The translations under genes and the position numbers were made by a program. A DNA stretch of 64,000 nucleotides from Cellvibrionaceae bacterium AOL6 (GTDB lineage: Bacteria > Pseudomonadota > Gammaproteobacteria > Pseudomonadales > Cellvibrionaceae). The stretch spans positions 124,001 to 188,000 of the forward strand of contig NOXC01000005.1 of assembly GCA_003265435.1 (NCBI GenBank), given 5' to 3'. Below, one piece after another: positions 1 through 10,299 of the stretch. The stretch's first letter is position 1, and each line of letters opens with the position of its first letter. Under the pieces are notes generated by a model. That model searched no databases. It saw only the letters and a list, made by a program, of their open reading frames with translations, and was not told where the DNA came from.

Positions 1-594
1 GATATCGCTGCGTTCCCACAGCTCTTCCAACGGCACATACTGCCCGATTTTTTTAAAGGCCTTGTTCTCGTTCGGGTCATAGGCGATCACCTCGCAGCCA
101 AAGCCCTGCATGATGCCTGCAAACGCAAGCCCGATGCTGCCGGTGCCGACCACCCCCACGGTTTTGCCGTGAATTTCGAAGCCCTGCAGGCCTTGCAGCG
201 AATAGTCGTTCTCACGCACTCGGTTAAAGGCGCGATGAATATTGCGGTTGAGGTCCATGATCAGCGCAACCGCGTGCTCAGCCACGGTGTGCGGTGAGTA
301 TTCCGGCACGCGGCAAACCACGATATTTTCTTGCTTGGCGGCTTCAAGGTCGATGTTATTGAATCCGGCACAGCGCAATGCGATGAGCTTTACCCCCGCT
401 TTTGCGAGCTTTTGGATCACTTTGCGCGTGACGCTGTCGTTTACGAAGCAGCACACTGCGTCGACTTTTTTCACCATCGGCACCGTGTCTTCGTTCAACG
501 ATGGTGCAAAAAAAGTGAGTTTGACACTCTCCGGACAATGCGCCCTGAGATATTCCTTATCGTAGGGTTTCGTCCCGAATACCGCTACACGCAT
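1..594 (-). CDS. ldhA: D-lactate dehydrogenase, 3' end cut off by the window edge
   Basis: This is the N-terminal 198 residues of a D-isomer-specific 2-hydroxyacid dehydrogenase, which reduces pyruvate to D-lactate with NADH in the cytoplasm. The sequence shows the LdhA-type N-terminus (MRVAVFGTKPYDKEYL), the LRCAGFNNIDL segment with the substrate-binding Arg, and GVVGTGSIG, the Rossmann GxGxxG. E. coli LdhA is about 329 residues, so roughly 60% is present. The start is ATG at 594; the AGGAG ribosome-binding site overlaps the rlmB stop codon (TAG), so it probably follows rlmB in one transcript. Another 2-hydroxyacid dehydrogenase of the same superfamily is possible, but the N-terminal residues resemble LdhA closely. 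Confidence 0.85.
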   Translation of the reverse strand, partial: MRVAVFGTKPYDKEYLRAHCPESVKLTFFAPSLNEDTVPMVKKVDAVCCFVNDSVTRKVIQKLAKAGVKLIALRCAGFNNIDLEAAKQENIVVCRVPEYSPHTVAEHAVALIMDLNRNIHRAFNRVRENDYSLQGLQGFEIHGKTVGVVGTGSIGLAFAGIMQGFGCEVIAYDPNENKAFKKIGQYVPLEELWERSDI

Positions 595-605
595 GCCGCT
601 GACTC

Positions 606-1346
606 CTATTGATTATTCTGACGCACCACCTCGAACAGTATCACGCCAGTTGCTACAGATACGTTAAGGCTGGAAACCTCCCCCAGCATGGGGATTTTCA
701 CCAGCTCATCGCAACATTCACGAGTCAGTCGGCGCATGCCGCTGCCTTCGGCGCCCATTACGATAACGCGCTTGCCCTTCAGGTCGGCTTCGTAAAGGGT
801 CTGCTCGGCTTCTCCAGCCGTGCCTGTAACCCAGTAACCCAGCTCTTGAAAAGTACGCAAGCAACGCGCCAAATTCGTCACCGCCACAAGCGGAACCGTT
901 TCAGCTGCACCACAGGCAACCTTTCTTGCCACATCGGTCAAACTTGCAGAATTATCCTTGGGCACGATGACCGCTGCCACGCCGGCCGCATCGGCGGTAC
1001 GCAGGCAGGCACCGAGGTTGTGAGGGTCGGTCACGCCATCCAGCACCAACAAAGTACCCGCCAAGCTGCCTTCTTCTAGAGCGGCATACAGGCCTTTTTC
1101 ATTCAATAGCGCCTTGCCCGGACGCAGCCGGGCCACAAGCCCCTGATGATTGCCGTCGACGAGGGCATCAAGCTCGTCTCGACTTTGGTACTCAGGCTGA
1201 ATGCCTTGACGCTCACACGCACTGAGGATTTTTTGTACGCGTGCGTCCTGACGCCCGCGCAGAAGGTACAGCGCCTCAATCCGTTCCGGAGACGTTTTTA
1301 ACAGCACCTGCAGCGCGTGAAAGCCATAGCTGTACTCCGCACTCAT
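606..1346 (-). CDS. rlmB: 23S rRNA (guanosine-2251-2'-O)-methyltransferase RlmB
   Basis: RlmB methylates the 2'-OH of G2251 in the 23S rRNA P-loop using S-adenosylmethionine. The 246-residue length is normal for the family. An N-terminal substrate-binding domain (about residues 1-75) is followed by the SPOUT (trefoil-knot) domain, with the motifs [13 protein letters not shown] and [11 protein letters not shown] and the C-terminal [10 protein letters not shown] that completes the knot. The start ATG overlaps the end of rnr by four bases, so translation is coupled to rnr. The rnr-rlmB pair is conserved in gammaproteobacteria. Confidence 0.96.
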   Translation of the reverse strand: MSAEYSYGFHALQVLLKTSPERIEALYLLRGRQDARVQKILSACERQGIQPEYQSRDELDALVDGNHQGLVARLRPGKALLNEKGLYAALEEGSLAGTLLVLDGVTDPHNLGACLRTADAAGVAAVIVPKDNSASLTDVARKVACGAAETVPLVAVTNLARCLRTFQELGYWVTGTAGEAEQTLYEADLKGKRVIVMGAEGSGMRRLTRECCDELVKIPMLGEVSSLNVSVATGVILFEVVRQNNQ

Positions 1347-3841
1347 GACTTCGCCTTGTTGCGTTTGTTTTTCTTGGTTTTCTTGGACTTATCGCTTCCG
1401 GTTTTCGCCTTATCGGCTGACGCTTTCGGCTTCGCGCGCTTTTTCGCCTGCTTGTTCTTTTTGCCCGGTTTGGCGGTCGCGGGTGCGGCCGGTGTGGACT
1501 GCGCCTCGTTGACGGCACGTTTGCGCGGCTGGCGCTGGCTTTCCGTTTTTACGGGTGCCGGCGTAGCGGCTTTGGCAGGCCGTCGGGTTCGGCGTCTCGA
1601 TTTTTTCTGTACCAGCTCAAAATCAATCTTGCGTTCATCGAGGCTGACACGTACCACGCGTACACGCAGCTCATCCCCTAAATGGAAACTCTGCCCGGTG
1701 CGCTCCCCCGTCAATCGATGGTGGGCGGCGGCGAACTGATAGTAGTCTTGAGGCAGGCTCGTAATATGAATAAGGCCTTCGACGTAGAGGTCTTTCAATT
1801 CGATAAACAGACCAAAGCCCGTCACGCCGGAGACCACACCTTCAAATTCCTCTCCCACGCGCTCCTGCAAATATTCACACTTCAACCAACTCACCACATC
1901 CCGTGTGGCTTCATCCGCTCGGCGCTCGGTGTGAGAGGTTTGCACACCAAAACTTTCCATTTCCGCGAGCCCGTAGGGATAAATCGCTTTTTTAGGAATG
2001 GGCTTGGCGCCGTCCACCCGCTGCACTTTACGCGTGTCGAGATTTGAGCGAATCACGCTGCGAATCGCGCGATGCACAAGCAAGTCGGGGTAGCGTCGGA
2101 TTGGAGACGTAAAGTGGGTATACGCGGGGAACGCCAAACCGAAATGACCGAGATTGGTGGGCTGATACACGGCCTGATTCATAGAGCGCAACATCACCGT
2201 CTGAATTAAGTGCGCATCGGGCCGACCTGCCGCTTGAGACAGCACCGCTTGATAATCTTCGGGCAACACCTGCTCGCGTGCAGGCATGGTAATACCCAGC
2301 TCCGCCAAAAACGTTTGCAGCAGGACCAGCTTGTCCTCTTTGGGGGGCTCGTGCACTCGGTACAAGGATGGGATCTCGTGCGATTCCAGAAAACGCGCAG
2401 AGCACACGTTCGCCACCAGCATGCACTCTTCAATCATGCGGTGCGCATCGTTGCGATGTACGGGTACGATTTGCTGAATCTTGCGCGCATCGTCAAATAC
2501 TATGCGAGTTTCCGTCGTTTCGAAATCGATGGCGCCGCGTACGCGCCGCGCATCCAGCAAGCAGGTGTATAAGCGATGCAGTTCATCGAGGTGTTTTACC
2601 ACCGGCTGATATTTTTTACGCAGCGTCGAGCGCTGACGACCACGAGGCGCAACCATCTCGCCCACTTCGGTATAGGTCAACCGCGCCTTGGAGTGCATGA
2701 CCGCTTCATAAAACTGATAGCCACTGATGCGCCCTGCCGCACTGATCGTGACTTCGCACACCATGCACAAGCGGTCGACCAGCGGATTTAACGAACACAA
2801 ACCATTCGATAGTGCCTCGGGCAACATCGGCACTACATGATTGGGGAAATACACCGAGTTGCCTCGGTTCTGCGCTTCCAGATCCAGTGCCGAGCCCGGA
2901 CGCACATAATGACTGACGTCGGCAATCGCGACGAACAGGCGCCAGCCGCCTGAGCGTTTCGTCTCACAGAACACGGCATCGTCAAAGTCGCGGGCATCTT
3001 CGCCATCAATGGTCACAAACGGCAAGTGACGCAGATCGACACGATGCCGTTTATCGGCCTCCTCCACGTCGGGGCTAATGCCTGCGGCTTCACGCATCAC
3101 GGCTTCAGGCCAAATGTGTGGAATGCCGTGAGAGCGGATCGCCACGTCAATTTCCATTCCTGGCGCCATGTGGTTCCCCAGCACCTCTACCACTCGCCCT
3201 TGAGCACGCTGATTTCTACCGGGTTGCTGGACAATCTCCACCACCACAATCTGTCCGGCTTGAGCACCGGAAATCGAATTCGCATCAATAAAAATATCGT
3301 GATGGAATTTAGGGTTGTCTGGCACGACGAAAAAATAGCCATTGTCTTCGACGAGTTGCCCGGCAACCTGCACCGTATTGCGTTGCAGAACCTCGACGAT
3401 CGCGCCTTCGACTTGGCCACGAAAATTGGTGTGGCCTTTGCGAACCAGCACTTCATCACCATCGAAGACTTTGCGCATTTGGCGGTTGGTCAGGTAGATG
3501 TCGTCTCCGCCATCGGTTGGCCGTACAAATCCGTAACCATCTCGGTGCGCCAAAACACGCCCACGTACAAGATCCATTTTATCGACCTTGCCGTAAGCCC
3601 CTTTGCGATTCGACACCAGCTGAGCATCGCGCACCATCGCTATTAACCGGCGGCGCAGGGCTTCGATAGAGTTGTCATCCGTCAAACCGAGCTTTGCGCA
3701 CAGAGCCTTGTGGCTCATCGGCCCTTCGGAGGCATCGAGGACCTCAAGGATGTATTCCCGGCTCGGGATGGGGTTGTCGTATTTGGCCGCTTCGCGATCC
3801 GCAAAAGGGTCTGATTGTTTCTTGCTGGTTTTTTTAGCCAA
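1343..3841 (-). CDS. rnr: Ribonuclease R
   Basis: This 3'-to-5' exoribonuclease degrades structured RNA, including rRNA and mRNA fragments. At 832 residues it has the full RNase R layout: N-terminal winged-helix region, two cold-shock OB domains, and the RNB catalytic domain with the acidic motif [13 protein letters not shown] around residues 280-292. An S1 domain follows ([20 protein letters not shown]) and then a Lys/Arg-rich tail of about 90 residues. In E. coli that tail contributes to helicase and ribosome binding; here it is rich in Lys, Ala and Pro. The start is ATG at 3841. It is followed by rlmB with a four-base overlap. Confidence 0.97.
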   Translation of the reverse strand: MAKKTSKKQSDPFADREAAKYDNPIPSREYILEVLDASEGPMSHKALCAKLGLTDDNSIEALRRRLIAMVRDAQLVSNRKGAYGKVDKMDLVRGRVLAHRDGYGFVRPTDGGDDIYLTNRQMRKVFDGDEVLVRKGHTNFRGQVEGAIVEVLQRNTVQVAGQLVEDNGYFFVVPDNPKFHHDIFIDANSISGAQAGQIVVVEIVQQPGRNQRAQGRVVEVLGNHMAPGMEIDVAIRSHGIPHIWPEAVMREAAGISPDVEEADKRHRVDLRHLPFVTIDGEDARDFDDAVFCETKRSGGWRLFVAIADVSHYVRPGSALDLEAQNRGNSVYFPNHVVPMLPEALSNGLCSLNPLVDRLCMVCEVTISAAGRISGYQFYEAVMHSKARLTYTEVGEMVAPRGRQRSTLRKKYQPVVKHLDELHRLYTCLLDARRVRGAIDFETTETRIVFDDARKIQQIVPVHRNDAHRMIEECMLVANVCSARFLESHEIPSLYRVHEPPKEDKLVLLQTFLAELGITMPAREQVLPEDYQAVLSQAAGRPDAHLIQTVMLRSMNQAVYQPTNLGHFGLAFPAYTHFTSPIRRYPDLLVHRAIRSVIRSNLDTRKVQRVDGAKPIPKKAIYPYGLAEMESFGVQTSHTERRADEATRDVVSWLKCEYLQERVGEEFEGVVSGVTGFGLFIELKDLYVEGLIHITSLPQDYYQFAAAHHRLTGERTGQSFHLGDELRVRVVRVSLDERKIDFELVQKKSRRRTRRPAKAATPAPVKTESQRQPRKRAVNEAQSTPAAPATAKPGKKNKQAKKRAKPKASADKAKTGSDKSKKTKKNKRNKAKS

Positions 3842-4018
3842 AAGTTCACCTGTACACTAGGTCGTTTACTGTGTTGCTAACCGACATTGTATGCCATTTA
3901 AGCGCAAAACGTGCGCCGCGTAACAATGCCATGGCAACATAGGACGAAGCGGCGCGTCATCGGGGGCATTAATGCTATGATCGCGCCACCAAAAAACCCA
4001 TTACCATCGGGAGTCAAC

Positions 4019-4573
4019 ATGAAGAAGTCTTTGATTACATTGAGTCTTGTTACCGCTTTTGCTGCCAGTCAGGCGCAGGCCAATGATCTGTATTTGGATC
4101 TGAACCCCGATACCTTCCACGCTCGGGTGGACGCCACCCACGCCACAAACGGGATTATTTACTCCGGCGCGGTACTGTTTACCGACGACAAGGGTCAGAT
4201 GCTCACTGGCGGCCTGTGGACTCAGGGGCAAATCGGCAGCAATGAAAATCTCACTGGCGGCCTGGGCGGTAAAATCTACGCCGTCAGCCCTGATGGGGAC
4301 AATTACTGGGCGCTCGGCCTCGGAGGTAACATCGCCTTCGGATTTGCCGAAGTGCCCGGCCTGATTTTGCGCGCCTCAGTGTATTACGCTCCGGCCATTA
4401 CCGTCAGTGGCGACTATGACAACCTGACAGACGTCAATGTCGAAGTCGGCTACGAGTTGTTTGAAAATGGTGAGCTTTATGGCGGCATTCGCCAGCTGCA
4501 ATCCGACTACGAAAACGGAGACACCTATAAATTCGATAACGGTTTGCACGCCGGCATCCGCATCACCTTCTAA
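4019..4573 (+). CDS. YfaZ-family outer-membrane protein
   Basis: This is a 184-residue exported protein that resembles the YfaZ family of small outer-membrane beta-barrels; the function is unknown. It has a Sec signal peptide (MKKSLITLSLVTAFAASQAQA, cleavage after AQA near residue 21). Alternating hydrophobic and glycine-rich strands follow (for example WALGLGGNIAFGF), and it ends in Phe (GIRITF), the usual beta-barrel C-terminal signal. The frame is open further upstream from 3911, but ATG at 4019 is preceded by GGGAG and starts the signal peptide exactly. It is transcribed alone, divergent from rnr, and ends in a strong terminator. Confidence 0.75.
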   Translation: MKKSLITLSLVTAFAASQAQANDLYLDLNPDTFHARVDATHATNGIIYSGAVLFTDDKGQMLTGGLWTQGQIGSNENLTGGLGGKIYAVSPDGDNYWALGLGGNIAFGFAEVPGLILRASVYYAPAITVSGDYDNLTDVNVEVGYELFENGELYGGIRQLQSDYENGDTYKFDNGLHAGIRITF

Positions 4574-4576
4574 AAT

Positions 4577-4608
4577 AAAAAAGCCCGCTCAAGAGCGGGC
4601 TTTTTTTC
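4577..4608. terminator. Bidirectional Rho-independent terminator
   Basis: A perfect stem (AGCCCGCT and AGCGGGCT, four-base loop) is flanked by an A-run on the left and a T7 run on the right. It can therefore end the YfaZ-like gene on the plus strand and ibpA on the minus strand, which converge here. Confidence 0.93.
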
Positions 4609-4616
4609 ATCGGCTT

Positions 4617-5060
4617 TTACTTCTGTTCAATCGCCGTATTCTGGCCGATTTCAATTTTTCGCGGTTTCATCGCCTCAGGAATTTCCTTCACCAGCTGAAT
4701 CGTCAGCAGGCCATTTTCCATCTCGGCGCCTTCTACACGCACGTAGTCGGCAAGATTGAATTTACGCTCAAAGGATCGCGTGGCAATGCCCTGATACAGA
4801 TATTGTTTCTGATCATCGGCCTTGTTCTTTTTACCCGCGACCGTCAGAGTGCCATTTTCCACCTGAATATCGAGTTCTTCGCGAGTAAAACCGGCCACGG
4901 CAATCGTAATGCTGTACGTACTCTCACCTGTTAACTCAATGTTATAGGGAGGATAACCGGCAGAGGTCTGATTTGCGCGCAATGCGCTGTCGAGCAAATT
5001 GGCAACACGGTCAAAACCAACGGTGCTGCGGTAGAGTGGGGTCAAATCTAAAGTGTTCAT
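4617..5060 (-). CDS. ibpA: Small heat-shock protein IbpA/Hsp20
   Basis: This is an alpha-crystallin-type holdase of 147 residues that binds unfolding proteins for later refolding by DnaK/ClpB. The N-terminus (NTLDLTPLYRSTVGFDRV) matches the IbpA/IbpB pattern. The alpha-crystallin domain runs about residues 35-125, with YSITIAVAGFTREEL and the family-typical A-x-x-x-NGLL motif (GAEMENGLLTIQL). The start is ATG at 5060, preceded by AGGAG at the right distance; an in-frame upstream start at 5081 lacks a site. A likely sigma-32 promoter lies 70-100 bases upstream, so heat induction is expected. Confidence 0.93.
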   Translation of the reverse strand: MNTLDLTPLYRSTVGFDRVANLLDSALRANQTSAGYPPYNIELTGESTYSITIAVAGFTREELDIQVENGTLTVAGKKNKADDQKQYLYQGIATRSFERKFNLADYVRVEGAEMENGLLTIQLVKEIPEAMKPRKIEIGQNTAIEQK

Positions 5061-5130
5061 ATATATTCTCCTAAGAAGCAATATTGTTTAATGCCGACGT
5101 CATACTAAGATGCCCGTCCGCACTCACTAT

Positions 5131-5156
5131 CTATAGGCACAAAAACTTTTTTCAAG
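5131..5156 (-). promoter_or_regulatory. Candidate sigma-32 promoter of ibpA
   Basis: On the minus strand CTTGAA (5156-5151, preceded by GGGG) is followed after 13 bases by CCTATAG (5137-5131). CTTGAA is the sigma-32 -35 element and the spacing fits. The -10 element only partly matches CCCCATnT. The position upstream of a small heat-shock gene supports the reading. Confidence 0.6.
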
Positions 5157-5169
5157 CCCCAAAAACAAA

Positions 5170-5238
5170 AAACGCATACGTCGGGGTCTGACCCCAAGGT
5201 ATGCGTTTATTCATTTACTAATGGGGTCTGACCCCAAT
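5170..5238. repeat. REP-like pair of GGGGTCTGACCCC palindromes 3' of purA
   Basis: Two copies of the 13-base near-palindrome GGGGTCTGACCCC lie at 5183-5195 and 5223-5235. The first is enclosed by longer arms, AAACGCATAC (5170-5179) and GTATGCGTTT (5199-5208), giving an extended hairpin. The element lies directly after the purA stop codon and upstream of the ibpA promoter. It recurs at 19391-19448, 25382-25423 and as a half-site at 28001. Confidence 0.75.
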
Positions 5239-5241
5239 TAA

Positions 5242-6558
<1,317 letters not shown>

Positions 6559-7758
6559 TTAGCTGTCTAACGTAACGACCGTGAAGCCGCCTTCGATTTT
6601 CTCAAGGATGCGGTCGCAGCGTTGATGCGGCCACGGAGCCTGCTGACCGGAAAGCCCGCAGACAACACGCTCCCCCATGTCTCGCAGACGTTGAACTTCG
6701 GCCCAAGAGGCCTCGTCATCGCAGAAGGCTGCGAAGATGCCCTTAGTTTCAGCGACTTGCGGCCCCAGCAGACTGCGCACCGCCGTCAGATCCACGGCAA
6801 AACCGGTCGCCGGACGGGGGCGCCCAAAGGCTTCGCCGACATGGTCATAGCGACCGCCATTTGCAATCGCGGTGCCTGCACCTGGAGCAAACGCCCCAAA
6901 GACAATGCCGGTTAAATAGTGATAGCCGCGCAGCTCACTCAAGTCAAAATACAATTTGGCGCCAGGGTAGCGCGGCGCCAGCGCCTGCGCGACACCGCGC
7001 AGATCATTCAATGCCGAGACGATCACTTCCCGCAGTGCAGTGGGTGCGTCGGCGAACAAGGCCTCGGCCTCGTCCAGCACTTCCAGGCCACCTGCCAATT
7101 GAGGCAGCGCAGCGAAATAGCGGCGAAGCGATGCATCGCTGACTTCATTTTCGAGCCAGGCTGCAATGGCGGAACTGGCCTTGGCTTGCAGTAGCTCAAA
7201 CAGCGCCACTTCCTGGGCCTTAGTCAGCCCCGCGTGACGCGCGAGCTCTCGGAACAGGCCAACATGGCCTAAATCCAGATATTGCTCTGGTAGACCCGCC
7301 TCCTGCAGCGTGTTCAGCAGCAGGCTGATCACTTCGATGTCCGCTTGCAGTCCAGCCTCGCCGAACAGCTCTACACCGACTTGAATCGGCGTACGCGAAC
7401 GCAGTGGGCCTTTTGGCCGCGTGTGCGCCACATGGCCGGCATAGCACAGGCGATTAATGCCGTCGCGCTTGAGGCTGTGGGCATCCATTCGCGCAACCTG
7501 CGGCGTGATGTCTGCGCGCAGCCCGAGCATTTTACCACTGAGCTGATCGGTCATTTTGAATGTGAGCAGGGAGATGTCCTCGCCCGAACCTGTCAGCAGG
7601 GAATCGGTGAATTCCACCATTGGCGGAATCACATAATCATAGCCCCAGCGCTGGAACAGGTTGACCAGGCGCCGGCGCAGGGCTTCAACCTGCGCGGCCT
7701 CGTTCGGCAGCATTTCTTCAATGCCATCCGGTAACAACCAACGTTCGACTTCTTTCAT
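6559..7758 (-). CDS. hisZ: ATP phosphoribosyltransferase regulatory subunit HisZ
   Basis: HisZ is a catalytically inactive histidyl-tRNA synthetase paralogue. It forms an octamer with short-form HisG and makes the first step of histidine synthesis feedback-controlled. The 399-residue protein has the class II synthetase-like core (motif 2 region LGLRADITPQVARM, later GGRYDHVGEAFGRPRPATGFAVD). It lacks the C-terminal anticodon-binding domain of true HisRS. Its presence predicts that hisG elsewhere in this genome is the short form. It sits between yjeT and purA, as in pseudomonads. Confidence 0.95.
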   Translation of the reverse strand: MKEVERWLLPDGIEEMLPNEAAQVEALRRRLVNLFQRWGYDYVIPPMVEFTDSLLTGSGEDISLLTFKMTDQLSGKMLGLRADITPQVARMDAHSLKRDGINRLCYAGHVAHTRPKGPLRSRTPIQVGVELFGEAGLQADIEVISLLLNTLQEAGLPEQYLDLGHVGLFRELARHAGLTKAQEVALFELLQAKASSAIAAWLENEVSDASLRRYFAALPQLAGGLEVLDEAEALFADAPTALREVIVSALNDLRGVAQALAPRYPGAKLYFDLSELRGYHYLTGIVFGAFAPGAGTAIANGGRYDHVGEAFGRPRPATGFAVDLTAVRSLLGPQVAETKGIFAAFCDDEASWAEVQRLRDMGERVVCGLSGQQAPWPHQRCDRILEKIEGGFTVVTLDS

Positions 7759-7771
7759 TGCTGCTCTCGAA

Positions 7772-7957
7772 TCAGCGGATCAGCATGAGCACCACGGTGC
7801 CTATCACCATGCTCACCAATCCCATAATACGTATTTGGCGGTCGTCCATAGACGACAGTGTGGCCACCAGTCGCCGCCAGCGTTGCGGGTATAAAAAGGG
7901 AATCATGCCTTCGATGACGAACACAAGGCACAGGGCCGTGGCCAGTTCTGTCCACAT
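7772..7957 (-). CDS. yjeT: Small inner-membrane protein YjeT (DUF2065)
   Basis: This 61-residue protein of unknown function has two predicted membrane helices, about residues 4-22 and 43-60. The pattern LVFVIEGMIPFLYP...W and IRIMGLVSMVIG is typical of DUF2065. The family is nearly always found next to hflC or purA, as here. It lies 14 bases upstream of hisZ and is likely the first gene of the yjeT-hisZ-purA transcript, since a terminator separates it from hflC. Confidence 0.9.
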   Translation of the reverse strand: MWTELATALCLVFVIEGMIPFLYPQRWRRLVATLSSMDDRQIRIMGLVSMVIGTVVLMLIR

Positions 7958-8023
7958 ACGCTTCCGCTTATTTCACCAGAGACTCCGACCGGGGTCGGAT
8001 ACGCTACGACTTTTCAGGACCGC

Positions 8024-8053
8024 ACAAAAAAACCGGCCCATAAGAGCCGGTTT
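8024..8053 (-). terminator. Rho-independent terminator after hflC
   Basis: On the minus strand AAACCGGC and GCCGGTTT form an 8-base-pair stem around an 8-base loop, followed by a T-run. It would end the hflKC transcript before yjeT. A second GC-rich hairpin (TCCGACC/GGTCGGA, 7984-7999) lies just beyond it. Confidence 0.9.
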
Positions 8054-8101
8054 CCTTATAGTACCATGATCTCACAGCTTGGAACACTGCAAGCCGCGCG
8101 C

Positions 8102-8974
8102 TTACTTGCCCTGCGCGTTGTTCAGGTAGCGGAAGTAGTCGCTGTCGGGGTCGACCAGCAATACATCGCTCTTGGAGTTAAAGGACTTCTGATACGCGGT
8201 CAGACTGCGCACAAAGCTATAGAACTCCGGGTCTTGGTTGTAGGCTTCAGCGTAGATCGCTGCAGCCCGCGCATCCCCTTCACCGCGAAGCAATTCAGAG
8301 TCACGGTAGGCTTGTGCCTCGATCACCGCTTTCTGCCGATCCGCGTCAGCGCGGATGATTTCAGCCTGTTCCTTACCTTTGGAACGCAACTCTCGGGCTT
8401 CTCGCTCACGCTCGGCACGCATACGCTGGAACACCGCGTCGCTCAGATTGTCGGGCAGGTCGATCTTTTTCACGCGCACATCGACCACTTCGACACCGAT
8501 GGAGGTACGTGTAAAGCCGTTCAGCTGCTCAAGCAACTCCACCATCAACAGGTCGCGCTCACCGCTGACCACTTCCTGCAGGCTGCGCTCCGCAAACTGG
8601 TTACGCAAGCCTTCGTTGACGCGCTGACCGAGGAGTCGATTCGCTCGATCCTCTTCACCATTGGTCGCGGTGTAGTACTTGCCCACATCCAGAATGCGCC
8701 ACTTGGTGAAGGAGTCGACCTCTACGTTCTTCTTCTCGACCGTCAGGAAGCGCTCAGGGCGGGTATCCAGCGTCAGAATACGCGCGTCAAACAGGCGTAC
8801 CTCGTCGATAAAAGGAATCTTGATGTGCAGACCTGGCTGCAAATCCGCATCGTGCAATTTACCCAATCGCAGCAACACGCCGCGCTGATATTCGCTGACC
8901 ACGAACAGGGTATTCGCACCAATGATCGCAGCCAGACCGAGAACAATGACCAGAACTAATGTTTTCGCTTGCAT
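8102..8974 (-). CDS. hflC: HflC, modulator of FtsH protease
   Basis: HflC is a SPFH/prohibitin-family protein that, with HflK, forms the large periplasmic-facing cage around the membrane protease FtsH. It is 290 residues with one N-terminal transmembrane anchor (residues about 5-25, LVLVIVLGLAAIIGANTLFV). The SPFH domain follows (VVSEYQRGVLLRLGK, ILTLDTRPERFLTVEKKN) and then a long Ala/Glu/Arg-rich coiled coil. It starts one base after the hflK stop codon, so the two are co-translated. Confidence 0.96.
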   Translation of the reverse strand: MQAKTLVLVIVLGLAAIIGANTLFVVSEYQRGVLLRLGKLHDADLQPGLHIKIPFIDEVRLFDARILTLDTRPERFLTVEKKNVEVDSFTKWRILDVGKYYTATNGEEDRANRLLGQRVNEGLRNQFAERSLQEVVSGERDLLMVELLEQLNGFTRTSIGVEVVDVRVKKIDLPDNLSDAVFQRMRAEREREARELRSKGKEQAEIIRADADRQKAVIEAQAYRDSELLRGEGDARAAAIYAEAYNQDPEFYSFVRSLTAYQKSFNSKSDVLLVDPDSDYFRYLNNAQGK

Positions 8975-8975
8975 C

Positions 8976-10157
8976 TTAACGCAGCCCCCTTGTGTTCGAT
9001 GTACGACGCGTGGTGGTAATCACACCGCGGTCGATGAGGTCTTGTACCACCTGATCCGACAGGCCGCGAATGTCGATATCGGACATCGAGACCGGCGCAT
9101 TGGCCGTTGTGCTGCGATTGCTGATAATTTTATCCAGAGGCAGGTACAGCATGTTGTTGCCGCCTTCGACATCCACCATGACCTTCGAGCTGTTTTCCAT
9201 GACGTTTTGCACGGCATCGAGGTACAGACGGTCACGCGTGACCTTCGGCGCCTTGTTGTACTCGGCGAGTAGGTACTCGAAGCGTTGCGCCTCACCTTCT
9301 GCCTGCGCAATGACGCGCTCACGATACGCTGTGGCTTCTTCGATCATACGCTGCGCGATACCACGCGCTTCAGGGATGATGCCGTTGGAGTAGGCTTGCG
9401 CCTCGTTCTTGTAACGCTCTTCGTCCTCACGTGCCTTGATCACATCGTCGAAGGCTGCCTGGACTTCAGACGGGGCCGTTGAGCTTTCAACGTTGACGGT
9501 ATCCACTAGAATGCCGGTACCGTAGTTATCAAGATACGCCTGCAGGCGGCGCTGCACTTCGGCGGCAAACTCCGCACGCCCTTCCGTCAGCACATCGTGC
9601 ATCAGCGTCGAGCCCGCGACATGTCGCAGCGCACTGTTGGCCGCTTCGTGCAGACTCAGCTCGGGGTCGCGCACGTTCAACACATAGTGACGCGCATCGT
9701 TAATGACGTACTGGGTCGAGATGCTGATGTCGACGATATTGAGGTCCTGAGTCAGCATCTGCTGCTTAGTACTCCACTCCTGAACCTTGGTGACGTTCAC
9801 TTCGTACACTTCGTCGATCAGAGGGGGGTTCCAACGAAAGCCAGGGCCTTTGGTCTGCTTGTACTCACCGAGGCGCAGCACGACCGCGCGCTCCTGCTCG
9901 TTTACCACAGAGGCGCCCGCATAGAAGTAAATGCCTGCGAGTACAACGACAATCACGCCAATAATGAAGCCAGCGCCTTTGTCGCTGCCGCCTCCGGCAC
10001 CGCCGCCGCTGTTGCCTTTACCGCCAAAGAAACGGGAAATGCTGTTTTGCAGATTTTTCAGAATCTCGTCGAGATCCGGTGGGCCATCGCCGTTGTTCCC
10101 GCGATTGCCACCCCCCCAGGGGTCCTTGTTATTGCCACCCGGCTCATTCCAGGCCAT
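8976..10157 (-). CDS. hflK: HflK, modulator of FtsH protease
   Basis: HflK is the partner of HflC in the FtsH-regulating complex. The protein is 393 residues. Its cytoplasmic N-terminus is very rich in Gly, Asn and Asp (WGGGNRGNNGDGPPDLDEIL), as is usual for HflK. A transmembrane helix near residues 65-85 follows, then the SPFH domain (VVNEQERAVVLRLGEYKQ, QMLTQDLNIVDI) and a coiled-coil region. The 142 bases between hflX and hflK may hold a separate promoter; I could not identify one with confidence. Confidence 0.96.
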   Translation of the reverse strand: MAWNEPGGNNKDPWGGGNRGNNGDGPPDLDEILKNLQNSISRFFGGKGNSGGGAGGGSDKGAGFIIGVIVVVLAGIYFYAGASVVNEQERAVVLRLGEYKQTKGPGFRWNPPLIDEVYEVNVTKVQEWSTKQQMLTQDLNIVDISISTQYVINDARHYVLNVRDPELSLHEAANSALRHVAGSTLMHDVLTEGRAEFAAEVQRRLQAYLDNYGTGILVDTVNVESSTAPSEVQAAFDDVIKAREDEERYKNEAQAYSNGIIPEARGIAQRMIEEATAYRERVIAQAEGEAQRFEYLLAEYNKAPKVTRDRLYLDAVQNVMENSSKVMVDVEGGNNMLYLPLDKIISNRSTTANAPVSMSDIDIRGLSDQVVQDLIDRGVITTTRRTSNTRGLR

Positions 10158-10299
10158 AGGGTTTCTCCAGTCTGATTAATTAATTGTGTTACGCATAGCA
10201 AACGATAAGGGCGCCCATTCTACCGCCAAGAGAAGAAACTTAAAGCACATTCCCCGCCTTATCGATGCGATATTGGGCTTTCCAATCACTGGCGGCGGT

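Noticed and set aside
8066-8959. Long plus-strand open frame (297 codons)
   Set aside because: It lies wholly antisense to hflC, which has full family motifs; the antisense product has no recognisable domain.
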